Translations under genes and position numbers: made by a program
The notes under the pieces: model-generated
What the model saw: the letters and a program-made list of their open reading frames with translations, nothing else
Databases searched by the model: none
Told to the model about the DNA's origin: nothing
In this document: in pieces, positions 22,269 to 30,476 of the stretch
Layout: each line of letters starts with the position of its first letter
Position numbering within the stretch: position 1 is the first letter of the stretch
Source of the DNA: Staphylococcus simulans
GTDB lineage: Bacteria; Bacillota; Bacilli; Staphylococcales; Staphylococcaceae
NCBI RefSeq assembly: GCF_002994445.1
Contig: NZ_MRZJ01000003.1
Span: 186,001-250,000, forward strand
Direction: 5' to 3'
DNA length: 64,000 nucleotides

Positions 22269-23450
22269 CTATTCTGTTACACTTTTATTCGGAATCCACA
22301 GTGCAATAAGGAAGCCGATAAAGTTAACCAGCGATAATAAGATAAACATCATTTTAAATGAATGCAAGTGACTCATCAGCTGCATAGAAAGTACCGGTGC
22401 AATCGCTGTACCGATAAATAACATAAAGGTATTGATAGATAAGTAGAAACCTTTATCTTTCACTGTAAGCAAGCCGATTTGTGAAATCACAGAAGGGATG
22501 ACAAATGCGATACCTGCAACAAAGATGACGCTGAAGATAGTGATAATCAAGATATTGTGTGTCAGACCCATGAATATCATAGAGATGCCTGCTGTAAGCA
22601 AAGCGATTAAGATAATACGTTTAACACCTAGATGATCACTGAGACGTCCGGCAAATAATGCCAGCAGCATACCGATAAGTCCAAACAGTTTAACAGTAGA
22701 AATCGTTGTTAAGTCTGCATTAATCGGATTTGAAGTCAGATATTCATTTAAGAGTGTATACATAGAAACAAATGAAGTTAAGATTGTCAGTGATACGAAG
22801 AAGCATAATACAATGCCTTTATAGTCAAAGATGTGACGCATATTTTTAAAGAACACTGAAAACTTCGTATCAGGCATGTGATAAGGACTTTTAGGAATGG
22901 ATTTATAAATCCATAAGATAAGCAAGAGATAGACGATTGTCAGAATAAAGTAAACCACACGCCAACTTGTATGCGCAGCGATAATATCACTCAAGTTTTG
23001 TCCTAAAACTCCTGAAAGCATAAAACTTGTACTGATAAAGCTGATTGCTGTAACACGCTTAGTAATCGGGAATACTTCTGTTACATATGTTAATGAGACC
23101 GGAGAGAAACTAGCGGCCGCAATACCTTGAATAACACGTACAATCAATAATAAAGCGAAGCTGTGGATAAAGCCAATCGCTAATGTGGTCAATGTCAGCA
23201 AGGCTAAGCCGACGAGTATGACTTTTTTCTTTCCGAATTTATCTGCAATAATGCCGTAAAACATACAGCTGACAGAATAGGAAACTGAAAAGACAACGCC
23301 GATTAAAGTTGTTGCACTTTCAGTCAAATGCAATTCTTCGCCCATAATCGGCATGAGCGGAATCGCAGAATACAAACTGCACATCACAGCAATACCAGAG
23401 ATAAAGAAGACTGTGGTAATCAAGTTGTAATTAAATGATTGTTGTTTCAA
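22269..23450 (-). CDS. MFS transporter, 12-TM drug/H+ antiporter type
   Basis: 393 aa with about 12 transmembrane segments. Motif A is recognisable between TM2 and TM3 (GIIADKFGKKKVI, about 62-74), and a related loop AGRLSDHLGVKRI appears in the second half, typical of the major facilitator superfamily. Substrate cannot be inferred; DHA1-type multidrug or sugar efflux is plausible. TTG start at 23450 with GGGAGG at 7-base spacing. It is preceded by an unusual leader with two terminator-like hairpins. Confidence 0.85.
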   Translation of the reverse strand: MKQQSFNYNLITTVFFISGIAVMCSLYSAIPLMPIMGEELHLTESATTLIGVVFSVSYSVSCMFYGIIADKFGKKKVILVGLALLTLTTLAIGFIHSFALLLIVRVIQGIAAASFSPVSLTYVTEVFPITKRVTAISFISTSFMLSGVLGQNLSDIIAAHTSWRVVYFILTIVYLLLILWIYKSIPKSPYHMPDTKFSVFFKNMRHIFDYKGIVLCFFVSLTILTSFVSMYTLLNEYLTSNPINADLTTISTVKLFGLIGMLLALFAGRLSDHLGVKRIILIALLTAGISMIFMGLTHNILIITIFSVIFVAGIAFVIPSVISQIGLLTVKDKGFYLSINTFMLFIGTAIAPVLSMQLMSHLHSFKMMFILLSLVNFIGFLIALWIPNKSVTE

Positions 23451-23511
23451 GATAAACCTCCCTTTCTTTGAATAGATTAAATAGTTGATAGGGGTTTAAT
23501 ATATAAACAGA

Positions 23512-23609
23512 CAAATAAAAAATGACATCATCATGCCATTAGAAATTTGTAAATCAATGAATCAAAATGTTTAAAACAGTGAAAAAAGGTCTGATTTCAT
23601 CCGGCCTTT
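23512..23609 (-). promoter_or_regulatory. MFS gene leader with two tandem terminator-like hairpins
   Basis: Read on the minus strand, the first hairpin (23609-23582) has AAAGG / CCTTT as outer pairs with an inner GAT / ATC and runs into TTTTTT. The second (23540-23521) is AATGGCA / TGTCATT with loop TGATGA, then TTTTTTATTT. Both lie between brnQ and the MFS start. A TAAAAT-type -10 upstream would give a leader of about 180 nt. Possible attenuation; no aptamer or leader peptide recognised. Confidence 0.5.
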
Positions 23610-23713
23610 GTTTTCACCTTTAAATTGCATTGTTAATTTTAACACATTTAATCGAGAATTAAATAGAAAGGGTTGATATTGAAATATTGTGACAATAGTA
23701 AGGTGCTAAATCA

Positions 23714-23748
23714 TAAAAAAGACCTTTCCCTAATGAAAAGGAAAGGCT
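23714..23748 (-). terminator. brnQ terminator
   Basis: Minus-strand stem GCCTTTCC / GGAAAGGT with loop TTTTCATTAG region, followed by CTTTTTTATG. Confidence 0.85.
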
Positions 23749-23756
23749 TTAGTGTA

Positions 23757-25073
23757 TTACGATGCGGTTGTGCTTGATTGTGTCTGTTTCTTATTACGTA
23801 TAAAGTCGATGATCATACCAATCATTGTTAAAGCGATAAATGGGAATAACCAAGCAAGACCTAAGTCAGATAAAGGTAATTTTTGGTAAACCGCATTTAA
23901 AGGTTTGATAAGTTTAAATGTGTTGAAGATTTCAAGAACTGAAATGACCAATGTTGAAATGGTTGGTAAGATATAAGCCACTTTCAAGTGTGTCGGAATA
24001 GCAATTGCGAAGAGTGAAATCAACACTAACACAATTGAAATCGGATAAATAAATGTCAGTAAAGGTACTGCGATTTGTAATATCATATCCAGTCCAAGAA
24101 TAGATATTAAGAAACCGACTAACGCAAATGAAACGACATATGTTTTATACGAAATTTTAGGGAACTTCTTCATACCGAAAGCGGCACTTGCGTTCACTAA
24201 ACCAATACATGTTGTTAAACAAGCTAAGATGACAATCATACCGAATAAGATGTTTCCGAACGCACCGAACAAGCGGACTGAATTGTATGTTAAGATGCTT
24301 GCGCCGTTTTCAAAGCCTGGCTTGCTCGTGGTAATTCCTAAGTAAGCCAATGAAAAGTAGATTACTGTTAATAATACAGCTGATATTAATCCTGATAGAA
24401 TCACATTCTTAACAATCTTTTTGCTGTCAGTTAAGCCAGCAAGTTTAAAACTTTGTACAATAACGACTGAGAATGCCAATGCAGCAACTAAGTCCATTGT
24501 GTAATAACCTTCTAAAATACCAGAAACGAAAGGTGCTTTTTCATATTTTCCGTGCGGTTGTCCTACTGGACCTTCTGGATTAACAATCGCCCCGATACAT
24601 AATGCCCCGATAATGATTAAAAGTGCGGGTGTTAAAATTTTACCTAAATTATCGACCATTTTAGTTGGATATAAAGCAATAAGTCCTACAACGATAAAGA
24701 AAACCAATGAGAATCCAACTAGTGTCCATGTATTATGGATAGGGATAATAGATTTCGCCCCGATTTCGTAAGCTACGTTTGCGGCACGTGGAATACCGTA
24801 AAGTGCTCCGATTGATAAATATATACATACAGCAAATATAAACCCGAATTTTGGATGGACACGGTTCCCGATAAATTCAACGCCTCCATCATAATAGGCA
24901 ATGACAATCACTGTGATAAAAGGCATTAAAATACCTGTTATCGCAAAGCCTGTCATGCCAGTCCACATATTGCTTTGCGCGGTATAACCGAGCATAGGCG
25001 GGAAGATCAAGTTGCCTGCCCCAAAGAATAATGAGAAGAGCATTAAACCTGATACTAGTATTACTTTTTTCAT
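23757..25073 (-). CDS. brnQ: BrnQ, branched-chain amino acid:cation symporter
   Basis: 438 aa with about 12 transmembrane segments. The N-terminal LFSLFFGAGNLIFPPMLGY (about 10-28) is a hallmark of the LIVCS/BrnQ family, which imports Leu, Ile and Val with Na+ or H+. ATG 25073 was chosen because AGGAGG stands 5 bases before it. Two CodY-like sites lie upstream, consistent with the known CodY control of branched-chain amino acid uptake. Which staphylococcal BrnQ paralogue it is cannot be told here. Confidence 0.93.
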   Translation of the reverse strand: MKKVILVSGLMLFSLFFGAGNLIFPPMLGYTAQSNMWTGMTGFAITGILMPFITVIVIAYYDGGVEFIGNRVHPKFGFIFAVCIYLSIGALYGIPRAANVAYEIGAKSIIPIHNTWTLVGFSLVFFIVVGLIALYPTKMVDNLGKILTPALLIIIGALCIGAIVNPEGPVGQPHGKYEKAPFVSGILEGYYTMDLVAALAFSVVIVQSFKLAGLTDSKKIVKNVILSGLISAVLLTVIYFSLAYLGITTSKPGFENGASILTYNSVRLFGAFGNILFGMIVILACLTTCIGLVNASAAFGMKKFPKISYKTYVVSFALVGFLISILGLDMILQIAVPLLTFIYPISIVLVLISLFAIAIPTHLKVAYILPTISTLVISVLEIFNTFKLIKPLNAVYQKLPLSDLGLAWLFPFIALTMIGMIIDFIRNKKQTQSSTTAS

Positions 25074-25112
25074 ATTAACCTCCTGGTGTTGCAAATCTTT
25101 CTCTATTTACAA

Positions 25113-25127
25113 AAATTTCTGACAATT
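25113..25127. promoter_or_regulatory. CodY-like box upstream of brnQ
   Basis: AAATTTCTGACAATT differs from the CodY consensus AATTTTCWGAAAATT at two of 15 positions and lies 40-54 bases before the brnQ start. A second 13/15 match (ATTTTTTTGAAAATT) lies at 25191-25205. In AT-rich DNA such matches arise by chance, but the paired placement and target are sensible. Confidence 0.5.
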
Positions 25128-25312
25128 TATGTAGATAAATTTCTATCAAACATATAAACTTTAACATATTTCCAAATATTAGAAAAGAGAATTTTTTTGA
25201 AAATTTAAAAGACATTGGGGTCAGTTAATAGGAAAATCAAAATAAATAAGCGAAAACAAGAAGGAAACAGGTGCTTCAGCTTGGCGTTTAATATTGTATT
25301 TTTCCAACAGAC

Positions 25313-25348
25313 AAAAGAAAAGCCCTTAAACAAAGTGTTTAAAGGCTT
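25313..25348 (-). terminator. tRNA-Arg terminator
   Basis: Minus-strand stem AGCCTTTAAAC / GTTTAAGGGCT (one wobble) followed by TTTTCTTTT, 8 nt after the tRNA 3' end. Confidence 0.9.
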
Positions 25349-25355
25349 AAAATTA

Positions 25356-25427
25356 CCCCCTCGAAGGGAATCGAACCCCTATTTCAAGAACCGGAATCTT
25401 ACGTGTTATCCATTACACTACGAGGGG
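25356..25427 (-). tRNA. tRNA-Arg (anticodon CCG)
   Basis: Cloverleaf on the minus strand: acceptor CCCCTCG / CGAGGGG, anticodon stem TAAGA / TCTTG (one wobble) with loop TTCCGGT giving anticodon CCG (plus-strand 25392-25394), and T-arm AGGGG-TTCGATT-CCCTT. Discriminator G73; CCA is not encoded. It decodes CGG, a rare codon in low-GC staphylococci. Own promoter and terminator. Confidence 0.95.
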
Positions 25428-25449
25428 TAAATATTAGCATGCAATTAAT

Positions 25450-25478
25450 AGTGTACCTTTATCGGATAGAGTGGTCAA
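25450..25478 (-). promoter_or_regulatory. tRNA-Arg promoter
   Basis: On the minus strand TTGACC (25478-25473), 17-bp spacer, TACACT (25455-25450), placing transcription start just upstream of the tRNA. Confidence 0.75.
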
Positions 25479-25509
25479 TATAGTCAATTTAAGAAGTATG
25501 AGTTTTATT

Positions 25510-25548
25510 TTTGACCATTTTTGACTTTTGAGTTAAAATAAGGATAAT
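25510..25548 (+). promoter_or_regulatory. CtsR operator overlapping the clpP promoter
   Basis: TTTGACC-ATT-TTTGACT (25510-25526) is the reverse complement of AGTCAAA-AAT-GGTCAAA, an exact match to the CtsR heptad repeat (A/G)GTCAAA-NAN-(A/G)GTCAAA. TTGACT (25521-25526), 16-bp spacer, GATAAT (25543-25548) form the promoter, so CtsR would cover the -35. This is heat-shock control of clpP. Confidence 0.92.
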
Positions 25549-25575
25549 TCATTAAAAGTACAAGGAGGAAATAGA

Positions 25576-26160
25576 ATGAATTTAATTCCTACAGTAATTG
25601 AAACAACAAATCGCGGCGAACGTGCTTATGACATTTACTCAAGATTGTTGAAAGACCGTATTATTATGTTAGGTTCAGCAATTGATGATAACGTAGCAAA
25701 CTCAATCGTATCACAATTGTTATTCTTACAAGCACAAGATGCTGAAAAAGATATTTATCTTTATATCAATTCACCAGGCGGCAGTGTAACAGCTGGTTTC
25801 GCTATTTATGATACAATCCAACACATTAAACCTGATGTACAAACAATCTGCATTGGTATGGCAGCATCAATGGGTTCATTCTTGCTTGCTGCAGGTGCGA
25901 AAGGCAAACGCTTTGCTTTACCGAACGCTGAAGTAATGATTCACCAACCACTTGGCGGTGCACAAGGTCAAGCAACTGAAATCGAAATTGCTGCTACACA
26001 CATCTTAAAAACACGTGCTAAATTAAACAAAATCTTATCTGAACGCACAGGTCAATCTATCGAACAAATCGAAAAAGATACTGATCGCGATAACTTCTTA
26101 ACAGCAGATGAAGCGAAAGAATACGGCTTAATCGACGAAGTTATGCAACCTGAAAAATAA
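25576..26160 (+). CDS. clpP: ClpP, ATP-dependent protease proteolytic subunit
   Basis: 194 aa, normal length. Catalytic triad Ser98 (GMAASMGS), His123 (MIHQPLGG) and Asp172. The N-terminal axial-loop region and handle helix are intact. With ClpX or ClpC it degrades misfolded and regulatory proteins. AGGAGG (25563-25568) precedes the ATG. It is controlled by a CtsR box at the promoter and closed by a strong terminator; monocistronic, as usual in Firmicutes. Confidence 0.98.
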   Translation: MNLIPTVIETTNRGERAYDIYSRLLKDRIIMLGSAIDDNVANSIVSQLLFLQAQDAEKDIYLYINSPGGSVTAGFAIYDTIQHIKPDVQTICIGMAASMGSFLLAAGAKGKRFALPNAEVMIHQPLGGAQGQATEIEIAATHILKTRAKLNKILSERTGQSIEQIEKDTDRDNFLTADEAKEYGLIDEVMQPEK

Positions 26161-26407
26161 GATGTTCAAGCATAAAGAAAGTTCCGGCATTATTGCTCCG
26201 GAACTTTTTTGTGTCTTTCTTATTTTGCTTTTGATACATAACGAAATTGTAGACTGTCCATCCCAGTAAAATGATGCCGCTAACCAGATAGAGACATGCA
26301 ATATACAATGAAGGGATGGCGCGTGTCATTGAGAAGCTGCCGATACAGATTAACAGTATCGCAGCAATCATAAGTAATATTCGTGTTACCATACTACTCT
26401 TATCCAT
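26141..26407 (-). CDS. Small membrane protein overlapping the 3' end of clpP
   Basis: 88 aa from ATG 26407 (GAAGGTGG 8 bases upstream). Two hydrophobic segments (about residues 7-28 and 34-55) are followed by a Lys/Gln-rich cytoplasmic tail. No family recognised. The last 20 bases run antisense into clpP, and the clpP terminator lies inside its coding region, encoding its C-terminal tail. It is convergent with clpP and downstream of the leftward epimerase gene. It could be shorter in nature if the 3' part is not conserved. Confidence 0.6.
   Translation of the reverse strand: MDKSSMVTRILLMIAAILLICIGSFSMTRAIPSLYIACLYLVSGIILLGWTVYNFVMYQKQNKKDTKKFRSNNAGTFFMLEHLIFQVA
26177..26210 (+). terminator. 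clpP terminator
   Basis: Stem AAGTTCCGG / CCGGAACTT with loop CATTATTGCT, then six T. It lies within the coding sequence of the antisense gene. Confidence 0.92.
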
Positions 26408-26506
26408 TGATCCACCTTCATTCAAAAACAATCTTGCTTTTAGTTTGTTTAAGTGAGTGCTGCTTGTTAAATAAACGCTCACAATTCAAATCTATTATAT
26501 CTCTTT

Positions 26507-27409
26507 TTACTCATGAACTAAACTATCTAAAGCTGATTTCAAGTTAGGGTAGGCGAATTGGAAACCATATGCGTCTAAACGGTTAGGAATCGCTTTTTGC
26601 GTATCTAATATAATGGTTGCTCTTTGGCCTAATACTAGACGCAATAATGCGCTCGGTACCCATGTTTCGTGCGGTTTATGCATTGCGCGTGCAAGGGTAT
26701 AGCCGAATAAGTTTTGACGTTCTGCGACAGGTGTTGTCATATTAAATACACCAGAAGCTTCGTCTTTATTGATTAAGAATAAAATGGCACGTGTTAAATC
26801 TGTGATGTGGATCCATGAATACCATTGGAAACCAGTGCCGAGTTTACCGCCTGCATAAAAACGATAAGGCAATTCCATCATCGGAAGCGCGCCGCCTTCA
26901 TCTGACAGCACCATTCCGAAACGGCCGATAATAACACGTGTTTGATGTTGTTCGAATTTACGTGCAAAACGTTCCCATTGATAGGTAATATCTGATAGGA
27001 AATCATGCGGGTCGCACTTTGATAATTCGGTATAAGTGCGGTGAACATCAGGTCTGTAGTAACCGACTGCACTTGCATTAAATAAAATTTCCGGGAATTT
27101 TCCTTTATGCTCAAACAGTTCATAAAGCGCTTGTGTTGCTTGAATACGGCTTAGCATTAAGGTTTGTTTATATTCATCTGTCCATTTTTTATTTAAAGTT
27201 GCACCTGCTAAATTGATTACGATATCAATATGATCAGGGACTTTATCTTCCCAACCTTCTTTGTTCCAGTTAATATAGGTGATTTTCTCATCTAAGTTCT
27301 GACGATCTTGACGTGTCAAAATCGTAATGTGGGAGTCTGTGTTGTGTATGGCATCAACTAAATGACTGCCTACCAAACCTGTACCGCCTGTAATTAGAAA
27401 CTGCTTCAT
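26507..27409 (-). CDS. TIGR01777-family NAD(P)-dependent epimerase (SulA/YfcH-like)
   Basis: 300 aa. N-terminal Rossmann motif [11 protein letters not shown] (residues 7-17), INLAGA in the middle, and the family C-terminal region. Short-chain dehydrogenase/reductase-like sugar nucleotide epimerase homologue; true substrate unknown. ATG 27409 with GAGGTGA upstream. The promoter on the minus strand (TCTACA, 17 bp, TATAAT) runs directly into a Fur-like box, suggesting metal-dependent repression. Its position between clpP and the RsaH-like sRNA matches S. aureus. Confidence 0.88.
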   Translation of the reverse strand: MKQFLITGGTGLVGSHLVDAIHNTDSHITILTRQDRQNLDEKITYINWNKEGWEDKVPDHIDIVINLAGATLNKKWTDEYKQTLMLSRIQATQALYELFEHKGKFPEILFNASAVGYYRPDVHRTYTELSKCDPHDFLSDITYQWERFARKFEQHQTRVIIGRFGMVLSDEGGALPMMELPYRFYAGGKLGTGFQWYSWIHITDLTRAILFLINKDEASGVFNMTTPVAERQNLFGYTLARAMHKPHETWVPSALLRLVLGQRATIILDTQKAIPNRLDAYGFQFAYPNLKSALDSLVHE

Positions 27410-27427
27410 TACCTTTCACCTCATTAA

Positions 27428-27471
27428 TAGTAATCATTATCAATTATAACAACGGATGTTCAGATTGTAGA
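27428..27471 (-). promoter_or_regulatory. Promoter and Fur-like box of the epimerase gene
   Basis: The minus-strand -10 TATAAT (27448-27443) is immediately followed by TGATAATGATTACTA (27442-27428), matching the 7-1-7 Fur consensus TGATAATNATTATCA at 13 of 15 positions and covering the expected start site. A TCTACA -35 lies 17 bp before the -10. Confidence 0.5.
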
Positions 27472-27573
27472 AATTCTAAACATTCAATGATTATTCAATA
27501 TTTAGTCATTAATATGTCAAGATAATCTAAATAATCTCGTTTAAATCACTTTTAGAAAAGTTATAATAGAAGT

Positions 27574-27699
27574 ACCTTCGGAATTAATTAAACATCTCTT
27601 AATTAAAAATAGTATACCCCATAATATACATGCGAAGGTGAAATTTTGACTCCCTTTAGTTTTGGGCCTATGCGAGCAGCGTATAGGTCCATTATTTTT
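27574..27699 (+). ncRNA. rsaH: RsaH-like small RNA
   Basis: TATAAT (27562-27567) starts a transcript of about 125 nt. Visible fold: ACCTTCG near the 5' end pairs with CGAAGGT (about 27633-27639), enclosing two hairpins. One is AATTAA-rich. The other is GTATA / TATAC with a CCCC loop. A single-stranded TCCC segment follows, then the terminator GGGCCTATGCG / CGTATAGGTCC (27664-27690) with ATTATTTTT. C-rich exposed motifs are typical of staphylococcal Rsa RNAs that pair with Shine-Dalgarno sequences. In S. aureus, RsaH lies at the same locus, between the clpP-adjacent epimerase and the gene before cggR. Identity rests on synteny and features; the sequence was not aligned. Confidence 0.72.
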
Positions 27700-27991
27700 G
27701 TCTTCTTCCATTGATTGATGATGTTATTATAACAATCTTACTGTCATTAATCACTTGTATTGGATTTTACTATTTCATTCCTTCAACTTGCGAATATTCT
27801 CAATATATATAAAATCAATTGTTTGCTAACTAAAATGATGTATCCCTTGTGTGAAAATGTTATGATAAATAAATGAATACAACGAAGAAATAATAGTGAA
27901 GTTATCAAGAAACGGGTAATAGATAATATCGTGAGAAAACACACTTGTACTTATATGAGAAAAAGAAATGAGACTGAAAAGAGGAGAGCGC

Positions 27992-28744
27992 ATGTCTAAC
28001 AATAAAATGAGTAGACTCGCAAAGATAGTGAGTTCTATCATCGTCATAATATTATTGTTTGGTTTAGCATTTGCTACATTTGCTTTTGTAGATAATAACA
28101 AAAAAAGCAGCGAACGCTATAGTCAGCAGCAAAAGAAAGAGAAACAAGAGAAAAAAGAACGTGCTGAGAAGAAAAAGAAAGAAGAAGAAAAGCAAAAGCG
28201 CGAACAAGAGTTAGAAGAACAAAGACAGCAAGAAATTGCGAATCAGCAGGCTGCAGAACAGCAGCGTCAAAATGAAATCAATGCACAACGCGAGCAACAG
28301 CGTCAACAAGAACAAGCGCGTCAAAATGCTGCGGCACAAAAACAAGCTGATAAACAACAAGATGAAAAGCAGAAAAAAGCACAAGAAGCAGCACAAAAAC
28401 AAAGAGAACAAGCCAGCAAAGAAGCAGCTGAAAAACAAAAAGCACAGCAAGAAGCACAACAAAAACGACAAGAAGAAGCGCAAAAGCAAGCGCAAGAACA
28501 AGCTCAAAAACAAAGAGAAGAAGCTGCACAACAGAGAGAACGTGCACAAGAACAAGCAAAACAAGAACAAAGCCAACGCAGCAGCCAATCCTCTCAACAA
28601 CCCAGGCCAGGGCAAGAACAGCAGTCAAAACCAGTAAACGAATCTCAAAGCTCACAGCCTAAACCATCTGCACCGCAGCAAAGTTCTCGATCAAATCAAT
28701 CATCAAGTTCAAGTCAATCGAGCCAAAGCAGCTCTGATGATTAA
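27992..28744 (+). CDS. Single-pass membrane protein with long Q/K/E coiled coil
   Basis: 250 aa from ATG 27992 (GAGGAGAG, 27981-27988). A short basic N-terminus and one transmembrane helix (about residues 12-33) are followed by about 150 residues almost entirely of Lys, Gln, Glu, Ala and Arg, predicted as one long helix or coiled coil, ending in a Ser/Gln/Pro-rich tail. It resembles TolA-like or surface-spacer architectures, but no family is recognised. It lies between RsaH and cggR, as a hypothetical gene does in S. aureus. The 290 bases before it are AT-rich with possible -10 elements only. Its composition produces long spurious reading frames in other frames. Confidence 0.8.
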   Translation: MSNNKMSRLAKIVSSIIVIILLFGLAFATFAFVDNNKKSSERYSQQQKKEKQEKKERAEKKKKEEEKQKREQELEEQRQQEIANQQAAEQQRQNEINAQREQQRQQEQARQNAAAQKQADKQQDEKQKKAQEAAQKQREQASKEAAEKQKAQQEAQQKRQEEAQKQAQEQAQKQREEAAQQRERAQEQAKQEQSQRSSQSSQQPRPGQEQQSKPVNESQSSQPKPSAPQQSSRSNQSSSSSQSSQSSSDD

Positions 28745-28767
28745 TAAAATTTTAAATAGTTAATGAT

Positions 28768-28800
28768 AAGGCAGGAAGCTGATGTTTCCTGCCTTTTTTA
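28768..28800 (+). terminator. Terminator of coiled-coil membrane protein gene
   Basis: Stem AAGGCAGGAA / TTTCCTGCCTT, then TTTTTT. Confidence 0.9.
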
Positions 28801-28913
28801 TGGCAGAAAATATTTGTAATGATTAATGAAAGACATGAAGCGGGTATGTGATATATATCAGAAAAAGCAACCAAGCTTTGACTTGATTGCCTTAATATTT
28901 AAAATAAGTTGAT

Positions 28914-29144
28914 TTAAGACATAAGGCTGATGAGCCAAGTGATAATTAATGCGATGACAGCGACTGCTGGAAGGCATCCGCATCCAAATGGAGTGCAGCC
29001 GAAGGAGTAGTATTTTATCTTTCTGTCGTTTTCAAAGCGTGAACGCTGTTGTTCTTCTGGACTGCGGTTAAAATAGGAATCATCTTTGTATCTTGGATCA
29101 TCAGGATCAATGACTTCTGGTTTATCATCATTATTATGAGTCGA
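28914..29144 (-). pseudogene. Small Cys-rich membrane-tailed protein ORF lacking a start codon
   Basis: On the minus strand an open frame of 76 codons plus TAA encodes a protein-like sequence: an acidic N-terminus (DDKPEVIDPDDPRYKDDS), a charged middle (PEEQQRSRFENDRK), a Cys/Gly cluster (FGCTPFGCGCLP) and a C-terminal hydrophobic helix. AAAGGAGGG (29160-29152) stands upstream, but the codon at the correct initiation distance is TGA (29147-29145), and no ATG, GTG or TTG occurs in frame before the penultimate methionine. Either the start codon was lost by a small mutation, or initiation is unusual, or there is a sequence error. The codon use and composition look like real coding sequence. Confidence 0.6.
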
Positions 29145-29317
29145 TCAGATACCCTCCTTTGTTAACCTCATTATAATAGAGAAGCTTCAGAAAATATATT
29201 TAAAAGAAATGAGGTTTTCAGATGATTTTTCTTTGGTGAAAAGGGTATAATATAGGTAAGGTAGTAGTGTTGCTTGCAATAATGTATCGAACAACTCACC
29301 TTAGTAAATCTTAAAGC

Positions 29318-29346
29318 TTGCTTTTTATATCAGATGATAGTATTAT
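29318..29346 (+). promoter_or_regulatory. cggR-gapA promoter
   Basis: TTGCTT (29318-29323), 17-bp spacer, TATTAT (29341-29346). A second TATAAT at 29248-29253 could give an additional upstream start. Confidence 0.78.
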
Positions 29347-29372
29347 GACAATTGTAAGAGATGTTATTTTTT

Positions 29373-29397
29373 TGTCCCACCTGGGACTAAAAACGTC
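29373..29397 (+). promoter_or_regulatory. Putative CggR operator
   Basis: TGTCCC-ACCT-GGGAC then TAAAAA-CGTC: GGGAC-N6-CGTC matches the CggR half-site GGGAC-N6-TGTC, and the preceding TGTC places it near the expected tandem spacing. It lies just downstream of the predicted start site, where CggR blocks elongation in Bacillus. Confidence 0.65.
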
Positions 29398-29446
29398 AAA
29401 GTGTGGTTGCATGCTGACCCTTAAAGAAAAAGAGGAGGAAATAGTA

Positions 29447-30466
29447 GTGGAAGACTTGCTTAAAGTCCAACAGAAATTGATTCCTGAGCTTGTCGAAAAA
29501 ATGTACCGAAGATTTACTATACTCACTACTATCAAGATGCACCAGCCAGTCGGAAGAAGAAGTTTAAGCGAGTTTATGAATTTGACTGAGCGTGTATTGA
29601 GATCAGAAACAAACACTTTGAAAAAGCAAGAACTCATCAAAGTAAAACCGACAGGCATGGAATTGACTGCTGAAGGCGATGCTTTGATTGAAGAGTTGGA
29701 ATCTTATTTCGATATGTATTCTGATGGGTATCATTTGGCACAGTTGGTAAAAGAACGTTATCAAATTAAGAACGTTTTTGTTGTACCGGGTGATACAGAT
29801 ATGGATAGTGCTGTAAAGAAAGAAATGGGCAGTCAAGCAGGACAATTGTTAGAACGTACATTTTATAATGATGCTATCGTATCTATCACTGGCGGCTCTA
29901 CAATGGCTGCTGTGAGCGAATCAATGCATATACTGCCGTTTAAAACTTTCTATGTCCCAGCAAGAGGGGGACTAGGAGAAAACGTAGTTTATCAGGCAAA
30001 TACCATCGCAGCAAGCATGGCACAACAAACAGGCGGCGATTATACAACACTCTATGTTCCTGACAATGTCAGCGAATCCACATATGAGATGTTGCTGCAA
30101 GAGCCATCAGTTCGCAACACATTAGATTTAATCAAACAATCCAATATAACGGTTCACGGCATTGGTGATGCGCTGAAAATGGCAAACAGACGCCATTCGT
30201 CAAAAAGTGTGATTGAAAAGCTTCATCATCACAATGCAGCAGGAGAAGCGTTTGGATATTATTTCGATAATGAAGGCAATATCGTACACAAAGTGAAAAC
30301 GATAGGACTTCAAATGGAAGATTTAGTATCAAAAGAATATATTTTTGCTGTAGCGGGCGGAGCTTCAAAAGGAGATGCAATCAGAGCATATCTTTCCATT
30401 GCTCCTAAAAACACCATCTTAATTACAGATGAAGGTGCAGCAAGAAATATTGTTCAATCACAATGA
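29447..30466 (+). CDS. cggR: CggR (GapR), central glycolytic genes repressor
   Basis: 339 aa from GTG 29447, supported by AGGAGG (29433-29438) and by N-terminal similarity in layout to Bacillus CggR; the frame extends upstream through the operator and is not coding there. N-terminal winged helix-turn-helix (about 25-80, GRRSLSEFMNLTERVLRSE) and C-terminal SorC-type sugar-phosphate-binding domain (about 95-335, TGGSTMAAV, AVAGGASKGDAI). It represses the glycolytic operon in the absence of fructose-1,6-bisphosphate. First gene of the operon continuing through gapA. Confidence 0.95.
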   Translation: MEDLLKVQQKLIPELVEKMYRRFTILTTIKMHQPVGRRSLSEFMNLTERVLRSETNTLKKQELIKVKPTGMELTAEGDALIEELESYFDMYSDGYHLAQLVKERYQIKNVFVVPGDTDMDSAVKKEMGSQAGQLLERTFYNDAIVSITGGSTMAAVSESMHILPFKTFYVPARGGLGENVVYQANTIAASMAQQTGGDYTTLYVPDNVSESTYEMLLQEPSVRNTLDLIKQSNITVHGIGDALKMANRRHSSKSVIEKLHHHNAAGEAFGYYFDNEGNIVHKVKTIGLQMEDLVSKEYIFAVAGGASKGDAIRAYLSIAPKNTILITDEGAARNIVQSQ

Positions 30467-30476
30467 ATTTAGTTTA

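Noticed and set aside
23450..25200. T-box or amino-acid leader for brnQ or the MFS gene
   Set aside because: No T-box consensus (AGGGTGGNACCGCG) and no codon-rich leader peptide seen; CodY-like sites and simple hairpins explain the region better.
28211..28655. Long open frames on both strands inside the coiled-coil membrane protein gene
   Set aside because: They are low-complexity by-products of the Gln/Lys/Glu/Ala-rich codons (CAA, AAA, GAA, GCA) and have no ribosome binding sites.
29268..29282. 15-bp sequence GTGTTGCTTGCAATA also at about 48882-48896
   Set aside because: Too short to be meaningful in 64 kb of AT-rich DNA; no flanking similarity or shared context.
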